Assembly: GCA_030295235.1 (NCBI GenBank)
Contig: AP026131.1
Span: forward strand, 868,001-932,000
Length of the DNA stretch: 64,000 nt
Direction of reading: 5' to 3'
Source of the DNA: Fistulifera solaris
Lineage: Eukaryota; Bacillariophyta; Bacillariophyceae; Naviculales; Stauroneidaceae
Shown: positions 21,025-32,374 of the stretch, in pieces
Layout: each line of letters opens with the position of its first letter
Numbering within the stretch: the first letter of the stretch is position 1
Program-made: the position numbers and the translations under genes
The notes under the pieces: generated by a model
Seen by the model: the letters and a program-made list of their open reading frames with translations, nothing else
Database searches by the model: none
Told to the model about the DNA's origin: nothing

Positions 21025-21595
21025 TATATTCTTTAACGATACAACGAGAAGAGTTTGCTACAGATAACCTAAATTCTGAGAGGATTACGACGAGTCAATG
21101 CCCTCGTCTTCGAGCAATTCTTTTTGACGAAAAAAGAACGTGGTTGATTTCCTCGCTTCTTTTCTCGTCCTTTTTTTTGAGAAAGATGGAAAATGTCTGA
21201 CACGCAGCGCTGATGCGATACACACGATTGATGATTTTCATTCGCTAGGACTAGTCGTCATGGTTGTCTGTACTTTACCCTATATTGTAACATTTTCGGC
21301 TTTCGGTACGACATTAAAATGCACATCTATTTATAATAGCGCGCTGTCCGTGTGTGTGTGTGTGTCACGTCGGTCCCGGTTGTTCAGTCCCGGGTGTGAC
21401 GCTATCCCCGGGGGGATCGAGCCCCCCGCAGAACGCCGCAGGCGGCTAGTAATAGATAATAGTAGGGAACATGAGGCAAAAGACGAAGATGACGAAAGAA
21501 AAGCCTTCTACAGGCTCATTCGTTGGCTAGAGGTGTCGTGTCAAAATTAGATTATGCTTACGAACTTTAATTTTAGGCTACTCCATGCACTCAAT
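21025..21595. repeat. Intergenic with (GT)n microsatellite and two GC-rich hairpins
   Basis: A short GT repeat lies at about 21348-21364. It is followed by GGGGGG/CCCCCC (around 21402-21426) and GCCGCAGGCGGC (around 21434-21445), both able to fold into tight hairpins. The block CCGCAGGCGGCTAGT recurs at about 54402 in another intergenic region. An ORF across this stretch (21140-21550) looks spurious. Confidence 0.5.
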
Positions 21596-24500
21596 CTATG
21601 TCGAAGATTCAGAAGACGAATCATCCGAGTCGGAAGAGTCCGAGGAAACCGAGCTGAGACTCGAGGAATCATCGCCGTCTGAATACCTTGGGCTATCGGG
21701 GGCAAGGACGCGATTTTCCTGCGTGCCTTGGGGTCCGTTTGATGCCAAAGCATGTTTGTTGGATAAGGCACTTGTACCGTGTGCTGTGCCAGGTGATTTA
21801 TTGGTTTGAAAGCGAGCCAATAAACTTTTGCTCGCTAGCAATGTTCCAAGGGCTTCACCAAGCGCCTTACGGTCCCTAGTTGACTTCTCAAAGTTCAGTT
21901 GCATACTCTTTTTCAGTTCTTTCATTTTGACACGCGCGTCGTAAATTGAAAGCGGACCTGTTCCTGTTACAATCGACTCGAGATCGGCGCCAACCTTTTG
22001 CACAAGGTTGACAGCTTCATTTGACGGAGATAAACAATCACCAGTTACCGTGGTGCAGACGCCGTCGTCATCCAAAAGATTTTCAACACTATGATGAATT
22101 TCGGATGCCGCGCGAACTACGTCCCAAGGCCAGCCGCAATGAGCGGCCAATTCGACTCCATAATCTGCGGATACGTTGCACGCACCAGGTTGCACCTTGT
22201 GAGTGTATCGTATCTCACCGATATCATTCTCGCCGGTCGCTCGTCCAACGGAGGCGGACAGATGAACATTCTGTACGAGCTGTGGATATGTTTCTGCCAT
22301 ACGCGTAAGCTGCGGATAGTGAGAGACAAAGAACGTCATGGATTGCGTCTTGAGCAAGTATTCGCAAGTGGCCCAGGCAATCGCAACACCATCTTCATTG
22401 CTGGTGGCCCGGCCTAGTTCGTCCACAAGCACCAAAGAGCGACTGTTGGAGTTGTTGCAGATAAATGCCGTCTCTTTCATTTCTTGCATAAATGTTGATA
22501 TGTTATGTTCATGGTCATCTGTATTCCCAATTCGACAGCAAAGCTGATCACGAATCGGGACAGAGGCTCTCTCGGCCGGTACGTAGCTGCCGCACTGGGC
22601 CAGAATAGTAATGATCGCGATCTGTTTCAAATAAGTGCTCTTGCCGCTACCGTTTATGCCGGATATAATCGTGAGCGGTTTGTTGGCGGGGGCATACGTG
22701 TCGTTTGCAATGAATGCTTTATCTTCGCCGGCGACCACAATCGGAAAGTGTCCGTTACGGATGATAAAGGCGTTTGTCGCATCAGACGATTCTACATCTT
22801 CACCAGAGCGTTCGAAGACCACTGGCCGAGACCACGGAGTTTTGACCAATGTGACGTGGTCGGCAAAGCTATGACACATATCTAAAAGGGCTACTGCGTC
22901 ACAGAGAGCAGCTAGTGGATCGTATCGCGCCCGAGCGTAGTCCAACACCTCTTGGATGCGATCGTGTGTCATGAGTAGAAGATCTTGTATGTTATCCGTC
23001 GCACGAGCATTCAAACTAGCAATTTCTTCCGTCGTACACGTGATAAATCGTCCAGCTTTGGCGGGCTGTAAGAATACCGACGGCAGATCAGAGCCGACTT
23101 CTGCTGGGACCGCAAGAAAGTAGCCGCGAACGGAGGTGTAACGAACCTGTACATGAAAGTTGTATATTTCAGCATATTCATCGGCCTTCTTGTGAATATC
23201 ATCTACATTTCGCAGAAAAGTTTGGCGAAGAACGGTCATCAAATCAGCCTCGTCACATTTTAGAGCGAAACATTCCTTGTGACGCATTGCATGATTGTTC
23301 CGCGTAAAATGTGTGTTCTCAGTGAAAATGTTATTCACGGCTTGTAACACTTCATCCAGTTCGGGCTGGCTCACCGTAAATAGGACGGCTCTTAAAAGAT
23401 GAAATCGTTGCACCTCGCCCGTTCCTCCCAATCCGACCAACAAAGTAGAACGATCTGTTCGAACGGTTCTTAAATCATCGTCTTGTTGCTGCTCTTGTTC
23501 GGTTTGACCGAAACGTCGCACTAGCGTCTCCAAATGGGTATTCAAAGCCAAGGCCAGGGAAGGAAGCGACGATAGCGTTGTCTTTATGGAAACTAAAGCT
23601 GATATTCCACGGCTAGCTACCTGTCGACGCTGCACAATATTCACAGCAGGATCTTCCTTGATATCTTTTGGGATAAACGCGATATTCGAAAGCATCTTAT
23701 CTACGTCGGGAAGAGCGGTCAAGTGATCCATGATCTCGAAGAAGAAATCTGCATCCCCGAGAAAGATATCAACAAGCTCCAAGCGTGTCTGGATGGTTCC
23801 TATACTACTGCTTGGAGACATAAGATTGCTTCGAAGGAGCCGACTGCCGACTGTTGTTTTGGTCCTATCGATACAGCCAATCAAAGAATTAGCGACTTTT
23901 GCGGTTTTCGCATTCACGAGTAGCTCCAGTTGTAGAATGGAAGAGCGGTCAACTGTCATGCGATGAAGTCCGCCGGCGTTCACGGAAAGAAAAAAGTGAG
24001 TTTCTGGCAAAGGAGCCGCCCAAGTGTGTCTGTGTGTAATGCAAGGCTGCATGCACTGAAGATAGCAGAATGTATTCCTCGACAATCGTGGGATCGTATG
24101 TATCGGCCCTAGACACACGTCTCAAAAGCTCTGCCCCTCTCGTCTGATCGAAAAATGAGCGGGAAATAAACTTGACGACGCATCCTTCCCCATTCTCCGT
24201 GTGAAAAGTCTCCAAAATCTTTCGAGCCAAAGGAGAATTCGAACGCCCTTCATTTAGCAGAATCTCATGCGGTCGAAGAATTTCCAGGCAAGCTAGGGTC
24301 TCCGCGTAACTTTGCCCGTTCCCTTGTTTGGTCACATGCAGTTGCGTAGGACTCGATACATCCAAAGACGCCGCGCAAGTCTCACGTGCCAGATTTTCAC
24401 TAATGGCGCACACCACATGGGCGGGACCGGGTGGATTGTGCCACGACGCGTCATTTGTGGTGGCTGCTTTCGAAAAACGAGACGTCACAGATCGTCGCGA

Positions 24501-24767
24501 AGCAGGCGCAAGCATACCACCGGTAGCGCCGGGCGTGGTAGGAAATAGTCGTGTTTGTGCAAGACCCGGCGTTGCCGATCGACGGGACCCGAATAGACCC
24601 GACGCATCTTCTGCCGCTTCGTAATGTCGAGTAGCATTCGCAACAGTATCGTCATCTAAAACCGATAGACCCGTAGGCCCGCTCGACTGTGTAACACGAT
24701 TTCGCGCACTGCGGCATGTTGTCAAAGTCGACTTCGTCGGTCGCTTCCGTTTCGCTGACAAGGACAT
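21596..24767 (-). CDS. MSH4: MutS homologue MSH4 (meiotic recombination), one frame break
   Basis: Start at ATG 24767 (MSLSAKRKRP). The N-terminal half has the MSH4 connector pattern (ISENLARETCAASLDVSSPTQ..., QSYAETLACLEILRPHEILLNE). Then comes the lever/core region (GSRLLRSNLMSP) and the C-terminal ATPase: Walker A GINGSGKST (22636-22662), then YLKQIA, GSYVPAERA, STFMQEMKE, Walker B LVLVDELGRATSNEDG and FFVSHYPQL. It lacks the MutS mismatch-binding N-domain, as MSH4 does. With MSH5 it stabilises crossover intermediates. The C-terminus carries an extra Ser/Asp-rich acidic tail. The frame changes at a T6 run (A6 at 23990-23995 on plus); removing one base joins AALHYTQTHLG to MTVDRSSILQLELL as in other MSH4 proteins. 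Confidence 0.92.
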
Positions 24768-25533
24768 GTATTTTTGTAAGATGAGAGTGATCTCAATTGT
24801 GAGCACTAAACGCAAAGGATCCGAAGAAATATCGTATTCGGCATTCCTCTACATACCCATGCAGATCAAAAATGGCATTGCTGTGTTGGCTGCAAGTTTT
24901 AGGTCCTCGTGTCAAAGGGAGCCAGGCAGGCTCGAAAAATGGCGCGCCATAGGTGCAAACCCGCACCCATTGCACAAAGGCAGTTTCTGCCATTCGCTTA
25001 AAAGCCGGATATCGTTTCCGCTACGCCAACAACACCACTTTTCATTTATACATGTCAATATTCAGTAAAAACATAAGTTCAACGCAAGCAATGATAATTT
25101 ATTTGACACTAACGCAGCCCTCCGAAGGTGCGCGCACCTATCTTCCAACAAAATCTCACGCTTACTCCTAAGTTATGCCTGGGGCACTCGTACACTAACT
25201 TAAAGCGCCTATACAACGTAACAACGGATACCGGTGCGTAAGGCACTCTTAGTAGTGGACCACTTTTTGCCCCCAGATAACGTCTGTTTACCGATCTATT
25301 CATTTATTTAGTGTGCCTTTTTCGTGGAACAGTTTCTTCTTATCTTTGGCGATCGTCGCAAAAAATCGTTCTCATTTTCCTCTCATTTTTTTCTCCTGCC
25401 CTCGCATCGTGCAAAGAAAGTTTCCACTTGTATTGCAATCTACCGCGAAGCCATTGTAAGTCAAAGACCATTAAACTCACAACAAGCTCTTGAAATACTG
25501 ACATCTGCTGACGTCTTCCTTATCAAAGAGAAA
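24768..25533. promoter_or_regulatory. Divergent intergenic region, MSH4 and basic membrane protein
   Basis: About 765 bp. It contains the two 5' flanks and no recognisable gene, RNA or long repeat. Reading frames before 25534 are open but begin at non-ATG codons. Confidence 0.35.
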
Positions 25534-26868
25534 ATGACGACGACAAAGGTAACACGAGAAGCGTCACGACTTCAAGCTCGAAAGTGGTTCGAGGAGCGAC
25601 AAAGTCGCAAGATGAAGGTTTGCGATGAGTCCGCTACTTCAAACGAGTCCAAAAGCGATGTTCCGTCGACTAAGACATCCACGCGCAAGACCCCTTCGCG
25701 CAAGAAGGAAAGTGCAAAGACGAACACTCAAGAACTTCCGAAACCGAAACGCACGACCCGCTCTACACGTGCTGCAAAAGACGATGACTCGGTAACTTCG
25801 TCTTCTTCTCAGGGGTCTACCAGCTCACTCCGTAAGCTCATTCAGCGAGTGACTCGGCCTTTGAAGAAGAACGCCGTAGCGAAGGAGACTTCCAATAACG
25901 GTAAGAAGAAGCGACCGCAGCGAAAGTCTTTGTCGGCACCTGCTCCAATTGTTACTTCAGAGCGAAGAGTTACGCGATCTCGTAAGACAGATGCCGCTGC
26001 TGTGAAGGAGGTTGCCGACCCGTCGAAAATGAGCACCGCGAAGAAGTCCAATCGCGCGCGTCAGCCTTTATTGAAAGAAGAGTTGCAAACAATTCTATCC
26101 CCAGCACTGGGGTCGCTTCAGCAAGTTGTCTCTCCTACAGACTCTCTGTCTACCACATTTTCTCATTTGGAAGATATGTCGTTCTCCGGTATCGCTGCTT
26201 CCGTGGCTGAATTTGCCGTGGAAGAGATTTCAATCTTGAAGTCTGGCAAATCTGAACCTCTTGATGATGTTCATGTTGTGGAAACCGAATCCAGCGTGAT
26301 GGCACCAGAGTCGGTTGACATGAGTGCTTCTTGTATTTCAGTTGATGAAAATGCGAAGGGTGTCGAAGGCAAAGTCCTCGATGCAGAAGAGAACTCGTTT
26401 CGTGATTTGAATCTTGTGGCTACTGAGGAAGACTCGGTCGACCCTTACATTGCCCAGGAGGAGAACCTGGAGGCCGAAGCAAGCGATGAGGTCACTTCAG
26501 TAACTAAAACGTTTCCTATCGATGTAACCTTGGCTTACGCCGCGGTGATGTTCGCCTTCGTCGCCTTGCTGGTGGCCATGTCGGTCTTCGTCCAATCAAA
26601 GAATACACAGGGCGAGCTTGCGGCCATGCTTGATGGTGATTCGATCGAAGAGTATGTTCGACATATTACCGAGAAGATGAACGACGCGAGTCGCTTTGTG
26701 GGACAAAATAGCAAGGAGTTACAAGAAGTGTTGAAGGACAGCTGGGGACGTGATGTATCCATGGCAGCTATTGGAGGTGTTTACAGCCTTTCCTTCTACA
26801 AGTCTCCTAAAGCGACATTCGCGGCGAGCGTGTTAGCTATGGGCGCGGTCGTTTTTGTGATGAAGTAG
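25534..26868 (+). CDS. Basic, membrane-anchored protein of unknown function
   Basis: 444 residues from the ATG at 25534 (MTTTKVTREASR); the frame stays open upstream but without a better ATG. The first ~190 residues are Lys/Arg/Ser/Thr-rich and low in complexity (repeated TRSTRAAK, RRVTRSRK, KKKRPQRKS) and would bind nucleic acid or acidic partners. A more acidic middle region follows. One firm membrane helix lies at ~330-353 (VTLAYAAVMFAFVALLVAMS), and a weaker hydrophobic end at ~428-444. A basic domain plus a C-terminal anchor could suit a chromatin tether on the nuclear envelope, but this is a guess. No family recognised. Confidence 0.65.
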   Translation: MTTTKVTREASRLQARKWFEERQSRKMKVCDESATSNESKSDVPSTKTSTRKTPSRKKESAKTNTQELPKPKRTTRSTRAAKDDDSVTSSSSQGSTSSLRKLIQRVTRPLKKNAVAKETSNNGKKKRPQRKSLSAPAPIVTSERRVTRSRKTDAAAVKEVADPSKMSTAKKSNRARQPLLKEELQTILSPALGSLQQVVSPTDSLSTTFSHLEDMSFSGIAASVAEFAVEEISILKSGKSEPLDDVHVVETESSVMAPESVDMSASCISVDENAKGVEGKVLDAEENSFRDLNLVATEEDSVDPYIAQEENLEAEASDEVTSVTKTFPIDVTLAYAAVMFAFVALLVAMSVFVQSKNTQGELAAMLDGDSIEEYVRHITEKMNDASRFVGQNSKELQEVLKDSWGRDVSMAAIGGVYSLSFYKSPKATFAASVLAMGAVVFVMK

Positions 26869-27189
26869 ACGTAACCTTCCTTATGTTGATCGTGTTGTTG
26901 TCTATGATACTCCGTAGTATTTTACTTAGCCTCTGTCTTCTACTTGCAAATAATTGTCCGAATAATCTTTGATGAGTGCAGGAAATCTGAAACTTTGTAG
27001 CTATGAAGGCAAGCGTTGCATCCCTAGCTCTGGTACAAGCTGAAGTTAATTCGCGCGTCAAATGAAGGGTAGGATAGCCTAAAGGAGGAGTACAAGTAGA
27101 GGTACGAACGACGTCTCGCGCAGGAAACTAGACAAGATGATACACCAGATCCTGAATCAATCGCCCAAGAGTTGCTGTATGAATAATAC
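26869..27189. other. Intergenic, no recognised content
   Basis: 3' flank of the preceding gene. I see no coding, RNA or repeat signal until the palindrome cluster at 27190. Confidence 0.3.
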
Positions 27190-27325
27190 AACTGGTCCAG
27201 AATTTCTGGTAAGCCAAAGATTTTCTGTACGAATGCAATACAACCGGTCCAGAATTTCTAGAGATTTCCAGAATTTCTGTATGAATGAAATACAACTGGT
27301 CCAGAATTTCTGGATCGCCGTTGCG
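27190..27325. repeat. Cluster of CCAGAATTTCTGG palindromes (locus B)
   Basis: Dyads start at 27197, about 27219, 27249, 27268 and 27301, with steps of about 22, 30, 19 and 33 bp, so every second copy is ~52 bp apart. This is the same dyad and period as at 46465 and 62770. Confidence 0.75.
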
Positions 27326-27638
27326 TTCGTATCCGGAGAAAATGACAGACGATATCTTTCGTATTTTTTTATTTCCCTCCCGGAAAGTGTGCGACCGCGA
27401 ATACGAAATATTACGAAATGCGAACATTTCGGTTAGAAATAATGGCCCTGAAAGGTGCGAAATGATTCCAGTATCATTTTCTTGTGCTAGTAAAGCCAGT
27501 TCCAGCATACGAATTGCCTGTTCAATGCGCAGTTTGACGAGCCATACCACTTCATGAACTAGAATGCTAGAATCAATCTTTGCCGACAAGCTGATCGACG
27601 ATGATCGAGAAGCCGTTTTAACGTTTTCATTGCCGGCC
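27326..27638 (-). other. Intergenic with an open minus-strand frame, doubtful gene
   Basis: A minus-strand ORF (27649-27128) starts with MAGNENVKTASRSSSISLSAK and has an amphipathic middle (HEVVWLVKLRIEQAIRMLELALLAQ). Its C-terminal third runs through the palindrome array and is repeat-derived. It starts antisense to exon 1 of the wax-synthase gene. It may be a small gene or chance. Confidence 0.25.
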
Positions 27639-28842
27639 ATGGAGGGCACATTCGCTCTTTACCCGCCGAAACTCATCTTTTGGGTACAATTATTGGTTGT
27701 AAGTCATCTTCGACATAAGATTCGCCAGATGCCAGGATGAATGATGCGCATCTCACACTGGCTTGAAACAGCTATTCTTCCTACAGACTTTTACGCAAAT
27801 GTTGTATGCAGCTTTCATATACAAGTTTATTGTGAAACAAAGACGCACGAGCTCCGCCTATTTACTCGGCTTTGGCTTTATCATACCGTCCGCTCTTTCT
27901 GCGCCTTACCCCATTCTGGAATATTTTCTCATACAAAACAAAACTCTGAAGCTTTCTATGGGTACCATGCCACTCATCGTCGCATTTCGATGCATCGAAG
28001 CTATGTTTGACACTTCGCCCCATTCGGTCGAAGAAAGCTTATGGAACTATGTAACATACTACACGAGTCTTTCTCATTTTGAATGGGATCCAAAAACGAA
28101 GACTCGGCGCCGATGTACAGCATCGGATTTTGGAGCTATATTTTGGCGTTTACTATGTCACTTTCATTTGGCCGGCTTGATGCTTTCACTTGCTATGCAC
28201 TTCAACTATCAACTGCTGCCGACCAACGTGAATCTGCACGAGTACAATTTGACTTGGGAACTTTTCTCGCCTGCGCACTTAGTGAATGCTTACATGTTAG
28301 CAGTCCTAGCGTTCTTTATGCTTGCAGTTGGCTTTGAAATGGCTTCGTTTGGGGACAATTTGAAAGGTTTCTTGACCAAACAACCCTTTTATAATCCTCT
28401 CTTCACGAGTCGATCACCGAGCGAGTTCTGGGGTCGTAAATGGAACATGACAATTCATCGGTTATTAAAACATGGAGCCTACATGCCTGCCAGACAATAC
28501 CTTTCGATGCACATGTCGTACTTCGTGACGTTTCTCGCTTCAGGCCTACTACACGATTATAGCTGGACCGTCATGTATTACCAGTATGGTGAGCCACTCG
28601 CCTATCATCCGGCGTTCTTCAAGACAACGGCGTTTTTCCTTTGGAATTACATCCTCATGGCTATTGAGCACGAAACGCAGCACATGTGGGGATTCTCGAA
28701 GCGGCTGCCGACGGTTGTCGTTTCAACACTAGTGGTCTTGACTGCGTTGCCTTTCTCACATTGGTATACTGGCGATTGGGTGGCCAGTAATTATTTCTCG
28801 GAATTTGCAATGGGCTTGTGGTTTATCCGTAAAGTAGCGTAG
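27639..28842 (+). CDS. MBOAT wax-synthase-like acyltransferase, two exons
   Basis: Join 27639-27698 and 27772-28842, with a 73-nt GT-AG intron (GTAAGT donor), giving 376 residues. Exon 1 encodes MEGTFALYPPKLIFWVQLLV. The protein has about eight hydrophobic segments. The wax-synthase MBOAT signature is present: SPSEFWGRKWNMTIHRLLKHG, then SYFVTFLASGLLHDYSW, with the His of HDY as the likely catalytic residue. Plant and algal relatives join a fatty alcohol or other alcohol to acyl-CoA in the ER membrane. Substrate preference cannot be read here. Confidence 0.87.
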
Positions 28843-29243
28843 ACCAGCGTCGCGGCTCCTTGGCACAGCCGCTATTTGATTCGTAGCTTTCAATAACAGA
28901 TCTCGTTGATTATCGATGTTTATTGTCCTATTGTTCTCATCTATTTGCTGCATTTAAGATTTTCATTGTCATAGTTCACCTTTACTTAAGCGTGAATGAA
29001 TTTTATAATCCTTACCGGTATTATTATTTCAAGGGGGAGATGCGCGATGTGATTGGCTGATTGGTGATCCGTTGGAAATGAAAAAAGTAGTCGGCGGTGA
29101 AAGAAGCTCTATGAAATGAATGCCGCGCGTTTCAGCTGTACGATTACTTGCCGAATTTATTTTTTCTCAACGATTGCGCGCACATTTTCATTTTCTTGTC
29201 GAAAGCCATTTACGAATAATCTATTGATGCCTTGTCATCAGCA
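28843..29243. other. Intergenic, no recognised content
   Basis: About 400 bp between two plus-strand genes. It holds the terminator of one and the promoter of the next. No repeat or RNA gene seen. Confidence 0.3.
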
Positions 29244-30789
29244 ATGGGGCGTATACGATCTGATGGCAAGTTCTACTGGCTGGTTACATCGATTAGCTGT
29301 CCGCTGATCATAATTGTTGTTGCTTTATCCGTCCGATATGCTGGACGACCGACAATTTATTCGGAAATTACTGATGGAGACTCCTTTAGTCCAACGCCGC
29401 CCCAGAATGCTCCAGTGAGTGCACCCTCGAGCGCAGGAGAGACTCAAGCACCGACTCCGTATCCGTATCCCTGCTTGACTTCGCAAAGAGAACTGTATTA
29501 TGCAGTGGACCACTACTGGAGTGATGCCACCCGAGCGACGGTGGAGGGAGAATACGGTCCCATTGAAAAGTGGTGCTTTCCTTTGGTGACCAGTCTTTCA
29601 CGAGTTTTTGATTTGGAGCGAAATCCGGGTCTAGTGGAAGGATCGTACGACTTTTTATCTGGATGGGACGTGAGTCTTGTTGAAGATACAAGCTATATGT
29701 TTCAAGGAAATACACACTTTGGCGGAAGGGGACTAGATAACTGGAACGTTTCTAGTGTGAGAAACATGGCTGGGATGTTTCAAGGTAAGTAACACTTGAC
29801 TTCGAATAGTCGCTCTTATGTCTTCGCGTCTCACTTAACTTCTTGTATAATTAATGAATGAAGGTGCTTCCAATTTCAACGGTAACTTGAGCAATTGGGA
29901 CGTATCATCCGTAGAAAACATAGCTTCGCTATTCCAAGGAGCATCGATATTTGACGGCGATATATCGCGATGGGTAACTTCACGTGTTACTTCTATGTCA
30001 CACATGTTTGCAAGAGGAAACGGAGCGGGGTCTTCTTCGTTTCGTGGGGGTATCGGTGGTTGGGACGTTTCACATGTAAGAGATATGTCGTGGATGTTCG
30101 CAGGTGCTACTCGTTTTAACGATGATTTGTCAAAATGGCGCACTCGACATGTAGCAGATTTCAGCTGCATGTTTCTAGATGCATCTTCGTTTGATAGTGA
30201 CCTAGAAAGATGGGAAATTGAGTCGGCTGAAGATCTTTCTTTCATGTTCGCCAACGCAACTAGCTTTCAAAGTCACTTATCGAAATGGAAAACGTCCAAG
30301 GTTGAAAGTATGAGTGGAATGTTTAGTGGGGCAACGCAATTTAATGGCGACATATCGACATGGGATGTTTCTTCTGTTAAGGACATGTCGAGTATGTTTT
30401 CGAAAGCCACTTCTTTTGACGCCGATCTCTCCGAGTGGGAGACATCAAGTGTTACTGCGATGGAATTGATGTTTAGCGAAGCAACATCCTTTAGAGGCAG
30501 TAGCTTATCGTGGTGGGATGTATCATCCGTTGAAGTTATGGATTGGATGTTTCGAGGTGCTTTTAGATTCAATGCCAATCTGACGGGTTGGGAGGTTTCA
30601 AATGTTTGGTCTATGATAGGGATGTTTGAAGGAGCATCTTCATACTACAATAACCTCTGTCCATGGGGTGCTATCCTGAGTCCAAGCGTTAGAATAGACG
30701 GGATATTTACCAGCACATCATGTCCACGGGAATCGGATCCAATTCTTTACGCTGATATTCCCGGGCCGCTATGTTTTGCTTGCTCATGA
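29244..30789 (+). CDS. Type II membrane protein with DUF285 (BspA-like) repeats, two exons
   Basis: Join 29244-29784 and 29864-30789 (79-nt GT-AG intron), 488 residues. A membrane anchor lies at about residues 13-36, followed by a Pro/Ser/Thr-rich stalk (SFSPTPPQNAPVSAPSS). From about residue 125, some twelve repeats of 25-33 residues share the pattern W(D/E)VSSV..M..MF.GA..F..DLS.W (for example NWDVSSVENIASLFQGA). This is the DUF285 family, common in Mycoplasma, Bacteroides-type surface proteins and diatoms. These act as extracellular interaction surfaces. The short Cys-containing C-terminus (CPWG, CPRES, LCFACS) may cap the solenoid. Confidence 0.87.
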
Positions 30790-30912
30790 GAGCTAGCGCT
30801 TCCAAAAAATTATTTATCAGAAGTTTGCTAGCGATAGGATGGAGATAGATAAAATAAATTATGTTTAACTAGCTGCTTTATCATGCAGCATCAAAGTAAG
30901 ACTTGAAATGGG

Positions 30913-31556
30913 TTAGAAAGTCCAGTAGCTGTCATTCTCTGCTTTGAGCGCATCAGAGTTACAGCTCGATTTCCTTCCAAGCGAATTCTGCTCAATGTGT
31001 TCGACAGTTAGCAGCTGACGAACTCTCTCGGCATCCAGTATTTCGATGATAACTCGCTCGCTATCTGTTCCAGGAAATCTATTCCAACAACCCGTTTCAT
31101 TAGCTCTTGAGCGCGAAACACCAGAGGAAAAAGGAGTTCGCGCTTTGCTTCAAGACGATCGGCACGCTGTGTAAGAAACCCATGTTCTTTTAGCTTCATT
31201 GCTGTCGGCATAACCCAATAATCACTGTTTTCTAATCTCGTTGCGCCACATGATACCTGCTCATTCTTTTGCCGTAAGGCTTCGACGACGAGGTTGTTTG
31301 CAATGTGATCCACGGAAAACAGTTGACGAATTCGCTCCTCCCGAACAATGTCTTGTAATAAGATCTCCTCCTCCGATTGCGCTCGCCGGTTCCAATACTG
31401 TGCATCCGTAAGATGACTAGGATTCGGTGGTTTTCCAGGCTCGGTTTCACTTGGTCGTCCTGCAAGAAGAGCATATGGAGACGAACTGATAAATCCTTGG
31501 AAAGTTTCGCTTGCTGGGAGAGGATCCGTTGCTTTTGCTTTGCGATTAGGTGGCAT
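30913..31556 (-). CDS. Small protein with Tyr-Trp motifs, family A; one frame break
   Basis: Start at ATG 31556 (MPPNRKAKATD). It has two copies of a ~55-residue unit: EEEILLQDIVREERIRQLF.VDHIANN ... NSDYW, and RVIIEILDAERVRQLLTVEHIEQN ... NDSYWTF. The second is read in a different frame from about 31070 to the stop at 30913. A one-base gain near 31065-31080 would join them; otherwise the frame ends at 31008. A third YW sits at DAQYW. The N-terminus resembles the divergent neighbour at 32375 (MAPNKKHATH), which has eight YW motifs. No known domain; likely soluble and mostly helical between motifs. Confidence 0.6.
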
Positions 31557-32374
31557 GAGGCAATTATTGTGGTAAGAGCACTGTGGAAGGTTGGGTATCA
31601 ATGAGGCCGCACAATCTGCCGATCGATCTTCCTCTCAAGTTAGACCGGTGAACAGTGAGCAGGTTTGAAAGAATAGTTGCAGTACCAGGTATACGTATCT
31701 CGTATCTCTGCTTGGCTTTGTAATAAAATCACCGAAAAATCACAATTTCATCTCGCGTTCCTTTTGTAGAATGCCGCAAGCCGAACCTCAAGTTTTGTTT
31801 GTAAAAACCCGAGGACAGCCTTCAGAAACGATTTCTATACCTTGCAAGTACACGAAACACGAGAGAACAAGGCGATACTTTCAGCATTCAGCATGCAATA
31901 AATGCGAACGAAAGACGAAAGATGAAACGAAGAAACAAGTGGTAGACAAACTTCCATGTCATCTAAAGAAGATTCGTTGACAGCAATGTGTCACGTGTTT
32001 CTTCTTGTGTGAGGAAACATGAAAAACGGCGCGCAGAAACCAGAAACCGATCGGAAATATCAATCGGAAAAGCGACGCTAAAAACAGAGAACAGTTCTTC
32101 GCGAGCACAATAGACACACCGGTACTCTATCTCACTATAGCTTGAAAGAGCACGGACTCACTGACACCAACGCGATATTTCGAACTCGAGCTCGAGGTCG
32201 AGGTCACGAGCTTGATGGCAAGGCGGAGCTGTTAGTTCACTTCTGATGATCATGTCAACAGTTTCTCATCATCGTCGTCTTCCTCAAGACGCTTGTTTCA
32301 ACTAACATCATCATTAGCATCAAGATAACAGGAAAGGTCTCGCGTCTTCTTGAAGGTAAAGAAGTCTGGTCATC
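31557..32374. promoter_or_regulatory. Divergent region between the two YW-motif genes
   Basis: About 820 bp between divergent starts. It contains a perfect 12-bp palindrome CTCGAGCTCGAG at 32185-32196. A 69-codon ORF at 31771-31980 shows no conserved features. A shared promoter region would couple the two related genes. Confidence 0.4.

Noticed and set aside
21390-21460. tRNA-like fold in the GC-rich hairpins
   Set aside because: No acceptor stem, anticodon loop or T-arm consensus could be laid out.
21140-21550. 136-codon ORF
   Set aside because: It runs through a GT microsatellite and GC hairpins and ends in low-complexity charge; no homology visible.
27128-27649. 173-codon minus-strand ORF as a firm gene
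   Set aside because: Its C-terminal third is the palindrome repeat and its start is antisense to exon 1 of the wax synthase; kept only as a doubtful frame.
31771-31980. 69-codon ORF between the two YW genes
   Set aside because: No conserved motif, skewed composition, and a position in a divergent promoter region make it more likely chance.
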